The translations under genes were made by a program, and so were the position numbers. Below are positions 1 to 8,168 of a DNA stretch of 64,000 nt, in pieces. The notes beneath the pieces were generated by a model. That model was not told the DNA's origin, made no database searches, and saw only the letters and a list, made by a program, of their open reading frames with translations. This DNA comes from Bacteriovoracaceae bacterium (GTDB taxonomy: Bacteria; Bdellovibrionota; Bacteriovoracia; Bacteriovoracales; Bacteriovoracaceae): assembly GCA_028101965.1 (NCBI GenBank), contig JAOHMI010000005.1:1-64000 (forward strand). The letters run 5' to 3'. Positions within the stretch are counted from its first letter, which is position 1; every line of letters begins with the position of its first letter.

Positions 1-2
1 AT

Positions 3-2072
3 CCCACTGAAAAAATTGGAGAACGCCACTCTCTCACATCGCAAAAGTCTCGTTTAATTCATAAGCTCTTGCAAAATGATAGTTTTGAACAGCAGATAAA
101 ACTATATAATGAATTTAGTTTAACAGTTAATGAATCATTTACGGCTATTCGTCATTTTTTATCCGTGGACAAACTGGATTCGATTGAATCTGATAATGGT
201 ATAACTGACACTCAAGAAAGTATTCTCAAACTATTTGGAAGTGGCGGCATGTCCTTTGGTGCTATTAGTGCAGAATCACAAAGGGATTTAATTCTAGCTT
301 ATGAGGAAATTGGAGGACGTTGTAATAGTGGAGAGGGAGGAGAGAATCCTTATTTTGAAAAAGAAAATATTTCTGCCAATGTAAAACAAATTGCATCAGG
401 TCGGTTTGGTGTAACGGCTGAATACTTAGTAAATAGTGAGGAAGTTCAGATTAAGATTGCCCAAGGGGCTAAGCCTGGTGAAGGTGGGCAGCTTATGGGA
501 TTAAAAGTAACCACTGATATTGCGAAAGCACGTTACTCAAAAGCAGGAGTCGATTTAATATCACCTCCTCCTCATCATGATATTTATAGCATAGAAGATT
601 TGAAACAACTCATTTATGAACTCAAGCAGTTAAAGCCTCAATTAAAAGTTTCAGTGAAGCTAGTTGCAGGGAAAAATATTGGTGCAATTTCTGTCGGAGT
701 GGCCAAAGCAGGTGCGGACATAATTATGGTTTCAGGTGGAGAGGGGGGAACGGGAGCAGCGAATCTTCTTTCCATGAAACATGCCGGTCTTCCTTTTGAA
801 GTTGGTTTAATTGAAGTTCATCATGCACTAGTTGAAAGTGGATTTCGAAATAATGTGACCTTGAGAACTGATGGAGGTTTACTTACTGGAAAAGATATCG
901 TTCTTGCGACTATCTTAGGCGCAGATGAATTTGATTTTGGAAAAATACTTTTAGTTTCTCAAGGGTGTATTATGGCCCGTGTCTGTGAGAAAAATACTTG
1001 TCCAACGGGGATCGCTACTCATAATGTTAAGTTTAAAAAGAACTATAATGGAAATAAAGAAAAAGTTGTCACCATTTTAAAACTAATGGCCGAACAAACG
1101 TTGCAAGAATTAACCAAAATAAATGCCACGTCCTTAAAGCAAATTAAAGGAAAAACCCAGTTGTTGGGAATTAAGCCGAATTGTTCTGCCTTGGCAGAGA
1201 GTAAGGGATTAAGTTTGGATTACTTTAAGGACTTATCTATTGAGAACACTCTTGAAATCATAGAGGAAAAAGAAACACTCAATGAAATTAATCCGCTTAA
1301 CAAAAAAGTTTTAGAGGGAGTCTCCCAAAATTCTTCAGAAATTTATCCAATAATTAGTACTGACCGTGCTATCCCCATGAGCTTATGTGGATCAATTGCA
1401 GGGGCAAAAATAAACAAAAAGAAATCACAACCGATGCAGCTTTGGAAAGAGATTGATGAAAGTAAAGAGATCAATCTCAACTTTATTGGAAGTGCGGGGC
1501 AAGGTTTTGGAATTTTCTTACCTCAAAATGTTACAGTTAAGCTTCAAGGGGAGGCGAATGATTCTGTTGGAAAGGGTTTGTCCGGAGGGAAAGTCCATGT
1601 ACTTCCTCATCCTGATTCTAATTTTGATCCCATTGAAAATACTATAATCGGAAATGGAGCACTTTATGGAGCTACGTCAGGCGAACTCTTTGCTTATGGT
1701 AAAGGAGGGGATCGATTTGCCGTCCGCAATAGTGGGGCGAGTGCGGTAATCGAAGGAGTCGGAATCCACGCTTTAGAATATATGACAGGTGGGCGAGTTA
1801 TTATATTAGGTTCTGCTTTAGGAAACGTGGGAGCAGGAATGACTGGGGGAGTTTTATATATTGCTAGTAATGAAAAGGATAAAATTAATCATGAATATTT
1901 AATTCATGTGCCATTTCTTGAGGATGATTTTGTTTATATTCGTGAAAAGCTTGATTCTTATCTTGAGTTAACAAAGAGTCCACGCGCGAGGGAAGTATTG
2001 AAATCGATCAATCAAGGAGATTTTCCTTTGAGTAAGTTTTTGCCTAAAAATATAAGCTCTAATTCTGATTAA
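3..2072 (+). CDS. gltB: Glutamate synthase (large subunit) C-terminal part: FMN-binding synthase domain plus GXGXG domain; truncated by left window edge
   Basis: Motifs MSFGAISAESQRDLILAYEEIGGRCNSGEGGE, PPPHHDIYSIEDLKQLI, CPTGIATHN and C-terminal GxGxG repeats; open frame continues upstream of the listed TTG to the window edge. Confidence 0.95.
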   Translation, partial: PTEKIGERHSLTSQKSRLIHKLLQNDSFEQQIKLYNEFSLTVNESFTAIRHFLSVDKLDSIESDNGITDTQESILKLFGSGGMSFGAISAESQRDLILAYEEIGGRCNSGEGGENPYFEKENISANVKQIASGRFGVTAEYLVNSEEVQIKIAQGAKPGEGGQLMGLKVTTDIAKARYSKAGVDLISPPPHHDIYSIEDLKQLIYELKQLKPQLKVSVKLVAGKNIGAISVGVAKAGADIIMVSGGEGGTGAANLLSMKHAGLPFEVGLIEVHHALVESGFRNNVTLRTDGGLLTGKDIVLATILGADEFDFGKILLVSQGCIMARVCEKNTCPTGIATHNVKFKKNYNGNKEKVVTILKLMAEQTLQELTKINATSLKQIKGKTQLLGIKPNCSALAESKGLSLDYFKDLSIENTLEIIEEKETLNEINPLNKKVLEGVSQNSSEIYPIISTDRAIPMSLCGSIAGAKINKKKSQPMQLWKEIDESKEINLNFIGSAGQGFGIFLPQNVTVKLQGEANDSVGKGLSGGKVHVLPHPDSNFDPIENTIIGNGALYGATSGELFAYGKGGDRFAVRNSGASAVIEGVGIHALEYMTGGRVIILGSALGNVGAGMTGGVLYIASNEKDKINHEYLIHVPFLEDDFVYIREKLDSYLELTKSPRAREVLKSINQGDFPLSKFLPKNISSNSD

Positions 2073-2261
2073 TTGTATCTTATTTAATTATAGTTAGAAC
2101 CAAAGTTCTCATGATCGATATCAATTGAATAAACTCAGCAAACCAAGAAAATGTTCTTATATAGTAATAAATTTATATTTATAATTATCTAAATCAGTTG
2201 ACATGAATTTACTTAGTGATACTTGAGGGTAAATATCTATCAATTAACTAAGGATTTATGA

Positions 2262-4160
2262 GTGAAAAAATTACTCATTTTATGTATACTAATGTCTAGT
2301 CAGCTTTTCTCTCAAAAAAAAGAAAATTATTCGAGTTATACTTGGAAGTTTAATAGCTCGCTTAATCACACAGATAATTTTTATTCAGATTCGCAAGGAC
2401 AGGTTCTTTGGACCATTGGAAATTTTAACTTAGTTAGTGATTATATTAAATCCGAATTGCGTAAAATTGCAAAAAAGCAAAACAGAACTCCATTAATTTA
2501 TAAACAAGTCTTTGTGGCCAGTGCTGAAATTGAAATTTATGTTAGTGGTGATATTCCTGATGGCCAGCACTTTGGGGTCTATCGTTACAATTCAAAAGCA
2601 AATAAGCTTATTTCTCAAGGTGGATTAAAGCCTGGTTTAAATACAATTAAAATAGAAAATATAAAAAATAATAGCCGTGTAGGAATAATGGTTAAGAGTG
2701 ATCATGAAATAAATGATTTTGTAAAAATAAAGGTTAATAAAATCACAGTTTATGGAGGAGTTCCGGATAAAATCCGTGGAGTGAAATCCTATAAGGATCC
2801 GGTTGAAGGATATGACCTCAGTGTTCCAAGGCCAGATTTAATTAGTGAAAAACATTGCGGAGTTCCAGCCTTTTTTTGGAAGTCTGAAAATTGGGATAAA
2901 ATTAAGGCAACAGTGAATGAGCTTGGTGGACTATGCAACGTAGTGGAACATATTAATGTTCTAAATCGAATGAATCAAATTGGTCGCCCAGGAGAGGCTC
3001 CCCCAGAACCTCCTGCTCCAAATGAGCCTAGTTTTGATGACAATTATGTAGAAGCTCCTCTCGAACCAGAGGAACCGGTAAAGCCTGTCATTCCAATTAT
3101 TACTCGTGAAACTGTCGTTGATTATATTCTTACTAATTATGCGAAATTTGCCTATATTAACTTAGAAAATGCCTTGGAAAGAAATTCAGCGTACCTAGTG
3201 GATACAAGTGGATCGGTTGAAGGCGCGCCTCTTCAAACCATTAAAGCAGAACTAAAAATTCTTGCAGATGTATTAGATGCAAATCACTATGTTAGTATTT
3301 ATCCTATGGCGTATTCGTTAAATAGCTCGAGTCCTTATATCGATAACTTTAAAAAAAGAAATGCCGATGATTTAGGAACGGAGTTAATCTCTGCTATTGA
3401 TACGATCCGTGCGGATGATGATTGGGATAATTTCTATCCAGCTCTTATTTTTGCTTTGGAAAATAAAAAAATTGATACGATTAATATCCTCAGTGATACG
3501 GATTATAATGACTATTGGTCTTCTGATAGAAAAAATTCAATTAAAAAACTGATTAGTTCAAGAGGAACTCCGATAACCTTCAATGTTTATAACTTTGGTA
3601 ATGGAACTACTAACTCTTTTAGCGAAGAGCTGATCAAGATGGGTGAAGGCAATGGTGAAATTATTGAGAATAAAAAACTTAAACCTGAAATGGCCAAAAA
3701 AAGTTTAGAGCGTATTTTAAAGACTCGGACAGAGGAAGGTTTAGAGGAAGTTATTCAAGAAGTTCTAAAAGAAGTAAAAGAAGAACATGATAAACTTATG
3801 GAAGAGTATCTTCAGAAACTCACTCAGTGGGAAGAAGATCACGCTGCTTGGGAAGAAGAATTAGATGCCTGGGAAGAAGGCCAAGCATTACATCTTGAAG
3901 CTAAGCAAGTTTATCAAGACGATATGGTAATTTATGAACAAGATTATTTAGATTGGTCAGAAGCCCATGCAAAATGGGAGAAAAGTCAATCAGATTGGCA
4001 AACGCAATATAATGAGTATCAATCCCAAGTGACACAATTGAGTCAAACTTTAGAAAGTCCTGAAAAAGTAATTAGCAAACTGGAAAGCTTGAAAAAAATA
4101 TCTACAAATAACGAAGAAGCAGAATATTTCCAAAACTTGATTGATCAGATTACAAATTAA
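2262..4160 (+). CDS. Secreted VWA-like protein with Pro-rich linker and C-terminal aromatic-heptad coiled coil
   Basis: Signal peptide MKKLLILCILMSSQLFSQ; MIDAS-like DTSGSV; PPEPPAPNEP linker; W/Y every 7 residues in C-terminus; GTG start. Confidence 0.75.
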   Translation: MKKLLILCILMSSQLFSQKKENYSSYTWKFNSSLNHTDNFYSDSQGQVLWTIGNFNLVSDYIKSELRKIAKKQNRTPLIYKQVFVASAEIEIYVSGDIPDGQHFGVYRYNSKANKLISQGGLKPGLNTIKIENIKNNSRVGIMVKSDHEINDFVKIKVNKITVYGGVPDKIRGVKSYKDPVEGYDLSVPRPDLISEKHCGVPAFFWKSENWDKIKATVNELGGLCNVVEHINVLNRMNQIGRPGEAPPEPPAPNEPSFDDNYVEAPLEPEEPVKPVIPIITRETVVDYILTNYAKFAYINLENALERNSAYLVDTSGSVEGAPLQTIKAELKILADVLDANHYVSIYPMAYSLNSSSPYIDNFKKRNADDLGTELISAIDTIRADDDWDNFYPALIFALENKKIDTINILSDTDYNDYWSSDRKNSIKKLISSRGTPITFNVYNFGNGTTNSFSEELIKMGEGNGEIIENKKLKPEMAKKSLERILKTRTEEGLEEVIQEVLKEVKEEHDKLMEEYLQKLTQWEEDHAAWEEELDAWEEGQALHLEAKQVYQDDMVIYEQDYLDWSEAHAKWEKSQSDWQTQYNEYQSQVTQLSQTLESPEKVISKLESLKKISTNNEEAEYFQNLIDQITN

Positions 4161-4294
4161 GTAATTTTTTATTCCATGTAAGAAAAAAACATTTTCATTT
4201 TTGAACTCTAGCAATAACTTCTCTGTACTTACAAAAACTAAGATATCCCGAATCTATAATCCTACTAAACCTAACTTGCTGTTTTGTGTCATGA

Positions 4295-4496
4295 AGACAA
4301 TCCGGTAAAGATCACCGCAAGTAGATTCCTTCTGCCACTGATTATTCTTCAATTCTTATCAGTGGTTGCACTTTGTCTCCATATAAAATTTTAGATCTAA
4401 TTTTGCCTAAGCGTCTTCAATTTTTTATTTACCAATCAGCGTAAGCAGGAAGATAAAACTTTTATCCTTCCAAAAGTTTATTAACAATTTTTTTTT
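4295..4496 (+). promoter_or_regulatory. Putative structured 5' leader of the GX3-repeat lipoprotein operon
   Basis: AGACAA(4295-4300)/TTGTCT(4373-4378); CGGT(4303-4306)/ACCG(4314-4317); CCACTGAT(4335-4342)/ATCAGTGG(4358-4365); overlapping hairpins 4448-4471 and 4456-4479; T9 at 4488-4496. Confidence 0.4.
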
Positions 4497-4507
4497 AGGA
4501 GAAAACA

Positions 4508-5704
4508 ATGATGAAAAAAACATTTGCTGTTTTGGCCATCTCCTCCTTTTCTGTGCTGATGACGGGCTGTAATTCAAAGTATAACGAAGGTTATGATACG
4601 GGTTATAATGAAGGCTTTTCACAGGGGAAAGGTGAAACCTATCAAGGGGCATACGACCAAGGAGTCGTGGAAGGGGAAGCCTCTGGATACAATGAAGGAT
4701 TCACTGCAGGACGAGATGTTGGTTATGATCAAGGTTGGAATCAAGCCGAAGTTGATTTTACACCAGACGAGTACTACCAAGGGATTGCTGATGGTGATGC
4801 TGCCGGTTTTCAAGTTGGTCTTGTTAATGGAGCCGCTCAAGGGGCAATTGATGGAGCTTCGAATGGAGCAGTTGACGGTTACCAAACAGGGGCACAATCT
4901 GGTTTAGATGCTGGCTTTACAGTTGGTTATAACCAAACTTACGATGGAGCTTTTGTCGACGGAACCGTTGATGGTGCAATCGATGGGGCCATTGATGGGT
5001 TTCAAGATGGACGAGCTGAAGGTATTGTTGCCGGAGAAATCGTTGGTGAACAAGATGGATTCGATGATGGTGCAGATTTAGGTTTTACTGATGGTTACAA
5101 TGATCAGTATGCAGCTTCTTATCAAGCTGGATACGATGCGGAGTACGATACCAATTATAATGTCAATTATGATACGTCCTATGATGTTGGTTATGGTGAT
5201 GGCTTTGATGGCTTACCACCTGATCCAACTTATCCAGGGGGAGAAGGTCTTAATGGATTCAATTCTGGAAATTTAATTTCTGAAGTAGTTAATGATCTTT
5301 TAACTGAAGAAGAGTCTAAGTCTGAAACCACTGCTTCCATGTTGGCTTCGGCAGAACACTCCCAAATTCAAAACTTAGGAAAAATTTCTGCAGCGAAGGA
5401 AATGATTCAAGTTGAAAAAATTAAGTCAACCTTATTAAAAAAATATAAAGGGCTTGTTAGCGAAGAAGGAGCTGACAAACTTGCTGACGTGATTATTCGA
5501 ATTGAAAAAGGAAAAGCCGACGGGAGCCTTGATCAAGTAGTTCTAGAAGAGTTTGGTTCAACTCCCCAGGAGTTTGCTGAAGTTGGAAAAAAGTATGAAC
5601 AAGGTGACAAACAAGAAATGGCAGACAAGCTAAAACTTGCTTCAGACAAGTCAGGAATCGCTCAAATTGAGTTGATGACTTTTTTAAGCGACGTGTTCTT
5701 GTAG
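4508..5704 (+). CDS. Lipoprotein with extended GX3 (Gly every 4 residues) repeat region, paralog A
   Basis: Lipobox LMTGC; YDTGYNEGFSQGKGETYQGAYDQGVVEGE... repeat; RBS aggag; C-terminal domain shared with next gene. Confidence 0.85.
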   Translation: MMKKTFAVLAISSFSVLMTGCNSKYNEGYDTGYNEGFSQGKGETYQGAYDQGVVEGEASGYNEGFTAGRDVGYDQGWNQAEVDFTPDEYYQGIADGDAAGFQVGLVNGAAQGAIDGASNGAVDGYQTGAQSGLDAGFTVGYNQTYDGAFVDGTVDGAIDGAIDGFQDGRAEGIVAGEIVGEQDGFDDGADLGFTDGYNDQYAASYQAGYDAEYDTNYNVNYDTSYDVGYGDGFDGLPPDPTYPGGEGLNGFNSGNLISEVVNDLLTEEESKSETTASMLASAEHSQIQNLGKISAAKEMIQVEKIKSTLLKKYKGLVSEEGADKLADVIIRIEKGKADGSLDQVVLEEFGSTPQEFAEVGKKYEQGDKQEMADKLKLASDKSGIAQIELMTFLSDVFL

Positions 5705-5725
5705 GAATGAATTAGGAGAATAATC

Positions 5726-6982
5726 ATGAAAGTAAATAAATATATAGCTTTACTTGTTACCTCAGCCTTTTTGGCCACGGGTTGCAAGGACAAGTTTCAG
5801 GAAGGCTATAATGATGGTCTTTCAGACGGAAATCAAGATGGTCGTCAGGCCGGATTGAGTGAAGGCCATGAAGATGGTTTTCAATTTGGGTATAACTCAA
5901 CCTATAATACTGGATTTAATGACGGTAAAGTACTGGGGATTGATGAAGGTTATGCCGCTGGTGAAGTACACTTCGGGCAATTCACTTATCAAGTGGGTTA
6001 TGATGAAGGTTTTGGCCAAGGGGAAACTCGCGGGTATAACCAAGCTTATACTCCAGCATACAATACTGCTTACGATGACACTTTCGCTACCAGTGAGCAG
6101 CAAGGATATGATGATAATTTTAATATTGGTGTCGCCGATGGTAATTTAGCCGGTGCGGAAGACGGATATCAAGATGGTTATGAACAGAGTTACAATATCA
6201 CTTATGATGAAAACTTCACTGCAGGTTTTACTGAAGGTAGCGATGAAGGTTACGTTATAGGTTATAACAACGGTCAAGCTCAAGGCTACGCTGTCGGTTA
6301 TGATAATGGTGTTGTGGAAGGTGACATTGTCGGAGACGCTGATGGGCGCGCTGATGGTGCTTATAATGGTTCAGTTGATGGTTGGGCCGATGGCTACATG
6401 GACGGCTGGTATGACGGTTGTATCGATGGCGGCTTCTCTGATTGTGATGATTACCTAGGTGGTGGTCAAGCAAATTTCATGATGGCAGCTAGTGGTTCAA
6501 CTTCAACTAATCCAACAGTAAGTTTTGTGGGTAAAGTGGTTGAGGAAATGGTTGATGCAACTTCGATTAAATCTTTTAATCCAAAAGAAGCGAAGGCAAC
6601 TCTTTCATTACTTGCTAGTTCTCAAAATGCTCAGATCGCAAATATCACTAAAATAGCTGCGGTAAAAGATATGTACTACACAAGTGCATTTGCTGATGCG
6701 CTTAAGATTAAATTTCCAAACTTAAAAGATGGTTCTCGAGATAAACTCGCAAAACAATTGTACTCTTGGCATGAACTTAATCGAAAAAATGTTAGCCCTG
6801 AAGATGCCGATAAGTTTGTGAAAAACTTAACTGGTGTATCTCTTCAAAACTGGAATAACTCTGTTGTCTCAAGTAAAACGGGTGATAGCAGCTCACTTAA
6901 TGAAAACTTTGAAGTGGCATCTGAAACTTTAGATACTACTCAAGCCGATTTGCAGGGCATACTGCATACTATTTTCTTCTAA
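5726..6982 (+). CDS. Lipoprotein with extended GX3 repeat region, paralog B (tandem duplicate)
   Basis: Lipobox LATGC; GYNDGLSDGNQDGRQAGLSEGHEDGFQFGYN...; 21-bp gap from paralog A; shared C-terminal (LLASSQNAQIANITKIAAVKDM vs MLASAEHSQIQNLGKISAAKEM). Confidence 0.85.
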   Translation: MKVNKYIALLVTSAFLATGCKDKFQEGYNDGLSDGNQDGRQAGLSEGHEDGFQFGYNSTYNTGFNDGKVLGIDEGYAAGEVHFGQFTYQVGYDEGFGQGETRGYNQAYTPAYNTAYDDTFATSEQQGYDDNFNIGVADGNLAGAEDGYQDGYEQSYNITYDENFTAGFTEGSDEGYVIGYNNGQAQGYAVGYDNGVVEGDIVGDADGRADGAYNGSVDGWADGYMDGWYDGCIDGGFSDCDDYLGGGQANFMMAASGSTSTNPTVSFVGKVVEEMVDATSIKSFNPKEAKATLSLLASSQNAQIANITKIAAVKDMYYTSAFADALKIKFPNLKDGSRDKLAKQLYSWHELNRKNVSPEDADKFVKNLTGVSLQNWNNSVVSSKTGDSSSLNENFEVASETLDTTQADLQGILHTIFF

Positions 6983-7027
6983 TAATCCCAAACTGGGATT
7001 GTAAAAAAATTGTTCCTACTTACCTAG

Positions 7028-7055
7028 CCGCGCTCTTATGAGTGCGGTTTTTTTT
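7028..7055 (+). terminator. Rho-independent terminator of GX3 lipoprotein operon
   Basis: CCGCGCTC-ttat-GAGTGCGG (one G.U) followed by T8. Confidence 0.85.
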
Positions 7056-7145
7056 ATTCAATAGTTATTTAAAATTTTTTAATTTCTTTATTATTTTAAT
7101 ACGCTTCGTTTTCGGATTGATAATTTAATGAAGTAGATTTAAAAG

Positions 7146-7964
7146 TTAGTATGACTTTAAGTTCTCATCGATTGCAATGAAATTGACATTTCTGGATTGA
7201 GCTTTTCTTAAGTGTTTTAATTTTTTAATTTTATACACTCTTTTCAAAAATAAAGTCGAATCTTTAATTTTTGAATATTGTTTAATTTGAGAAAGTGGAA
7301 AATTTAGGACGGCCGTATGGGAATTAACTTTATTTAATCGGCTTGCATTAAAAAATGTTTTTTTCATCAACTTAGAAAAATAAAAATCTCCTCCACCTTC
7401 TGAAATAAATACTAAGACTCTTCTTTGAAGATTGGATTCATGAGGCCAACCGCAGATTTTTAGAGAATTAAGCATATTATTAGCTTTGCCACATCTGGAA
7501 ATATAATCTTGATAAGTAAAAAGCAAGGAACCTAATTCTTGGCGAAAGATTCTTTCTACTTCATTAATGGAGTTTTCTCGATTGGTCATAGGTAGCTTTT
7601 TAATGTCTAGAAAGAGAAAAAGAGGCTGAGAAGTAAATGATTTGTCATGAGAAACCACATTTCGAATAGACTTTAAGGCCTTTCGTAGGCTGTCTACATT
7701 CGACCATGATCGAAGAGAGTCATGATAAATCCACCAATCATTTGGTTTTTTGATACCTCGTTTTGATTTTCTAATATCAAGTTCAATCGCCTTAAAATTA
7801 TATTTAGTGATTTGTTGATTAATATTTGATTGAAAGGAATATGAATTGTGGGAAGTTTTATACTTGATTAAATTTATCGGAGTTCCGAGAACTTTAGAAT
7901 CACTAATATTAGTAATCAAACTCACTATCATTAGTTTAAAAGAAATCGCCCTTATTCTTAGCAT
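7146..7964 (-). CDS. PI-PLC X-like / Ca2+-dependent phosphoinositide-specific phospholipase C-like secreted protein
   Basis: YKTSHNSY, KAIELDIRKS, WWIYHDS, LFLFLDIK motifs typical of PI-PLC-like TIM barrels. Confidence 0.7.
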   Translation of the reverse strand: MLRIRAISFKLMIVSLITNISDSKVLGTPINLIKYKTSHNSYSFQSNINQQITKYNFKAIELDIRKSKRGIKKPNDWWIYHDSLRSWSNVDSLRKALKSIRNVVSHDKSFTSQPLFLFLDIKKLPMTNRENSINEVERIFRQELGSLLFTYQDYISRCGKANNMLNSLKICGWPHESNLQRRVLVFISEGGGDFYFSKLMKKTFFNASRLNKVNSHTAVLNFPLSQIKQYSKIKDSTLFLKRVYKIKKLKHLRKAQSRNVNFIAIDENLKSY

Positions 7965-8044
7965 AAGTTAATATGATTCATTTTAAATTTGTAATCAAGT
8001 CTAGTTGAAATCATTCACGAATTTCTGACAATTAGACTACCCAT

Positions 8045-8060
8045 ATTGATCTAGATCAAT
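8045..8060. promoter_or_regulatory. Perfect 16-bp palindrome matching FNR/ANR-type box (TTGAT-N4-ATCAA)
   Basis: ATTGATCTAGATCAAT, about 80 bp upstream of the 7964 (-) start codon. Confidence 0.5.
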
Positions 8061-8168
8061 TAAGTTTTAATATATATTTAACAAAAATAACAATTATGGA
8101 ATTTTAAAGTTTGGCTTTATTTCATTTGAAAAATTCTTATTCGCCTAATCAATTATTTTATTATTGGA

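Noticed and set aside
4161-4507. c-di-GMP-I (GEMM) riboswitch upstream of the GX3 operon
   Set aside because: I could not find the conserved GEMM core; only generic stem structure is supported
4593-4907. ORFs overlapping the GX3 lipoproteins in other frames (4593+, 4619-, 5091+, 5859+, 5897-, 6255-)
   Set aside because: Shadow frames of the 4-residue repeat codons; no RBS or plausible domains; main frame has signal peptide and paralogy
6984-7000. AATCCCA-aac-TGGGATT as a terminator
   Set aside because: Followed by A-rich, not T-rich sequence; the real terminator is 7028-7055
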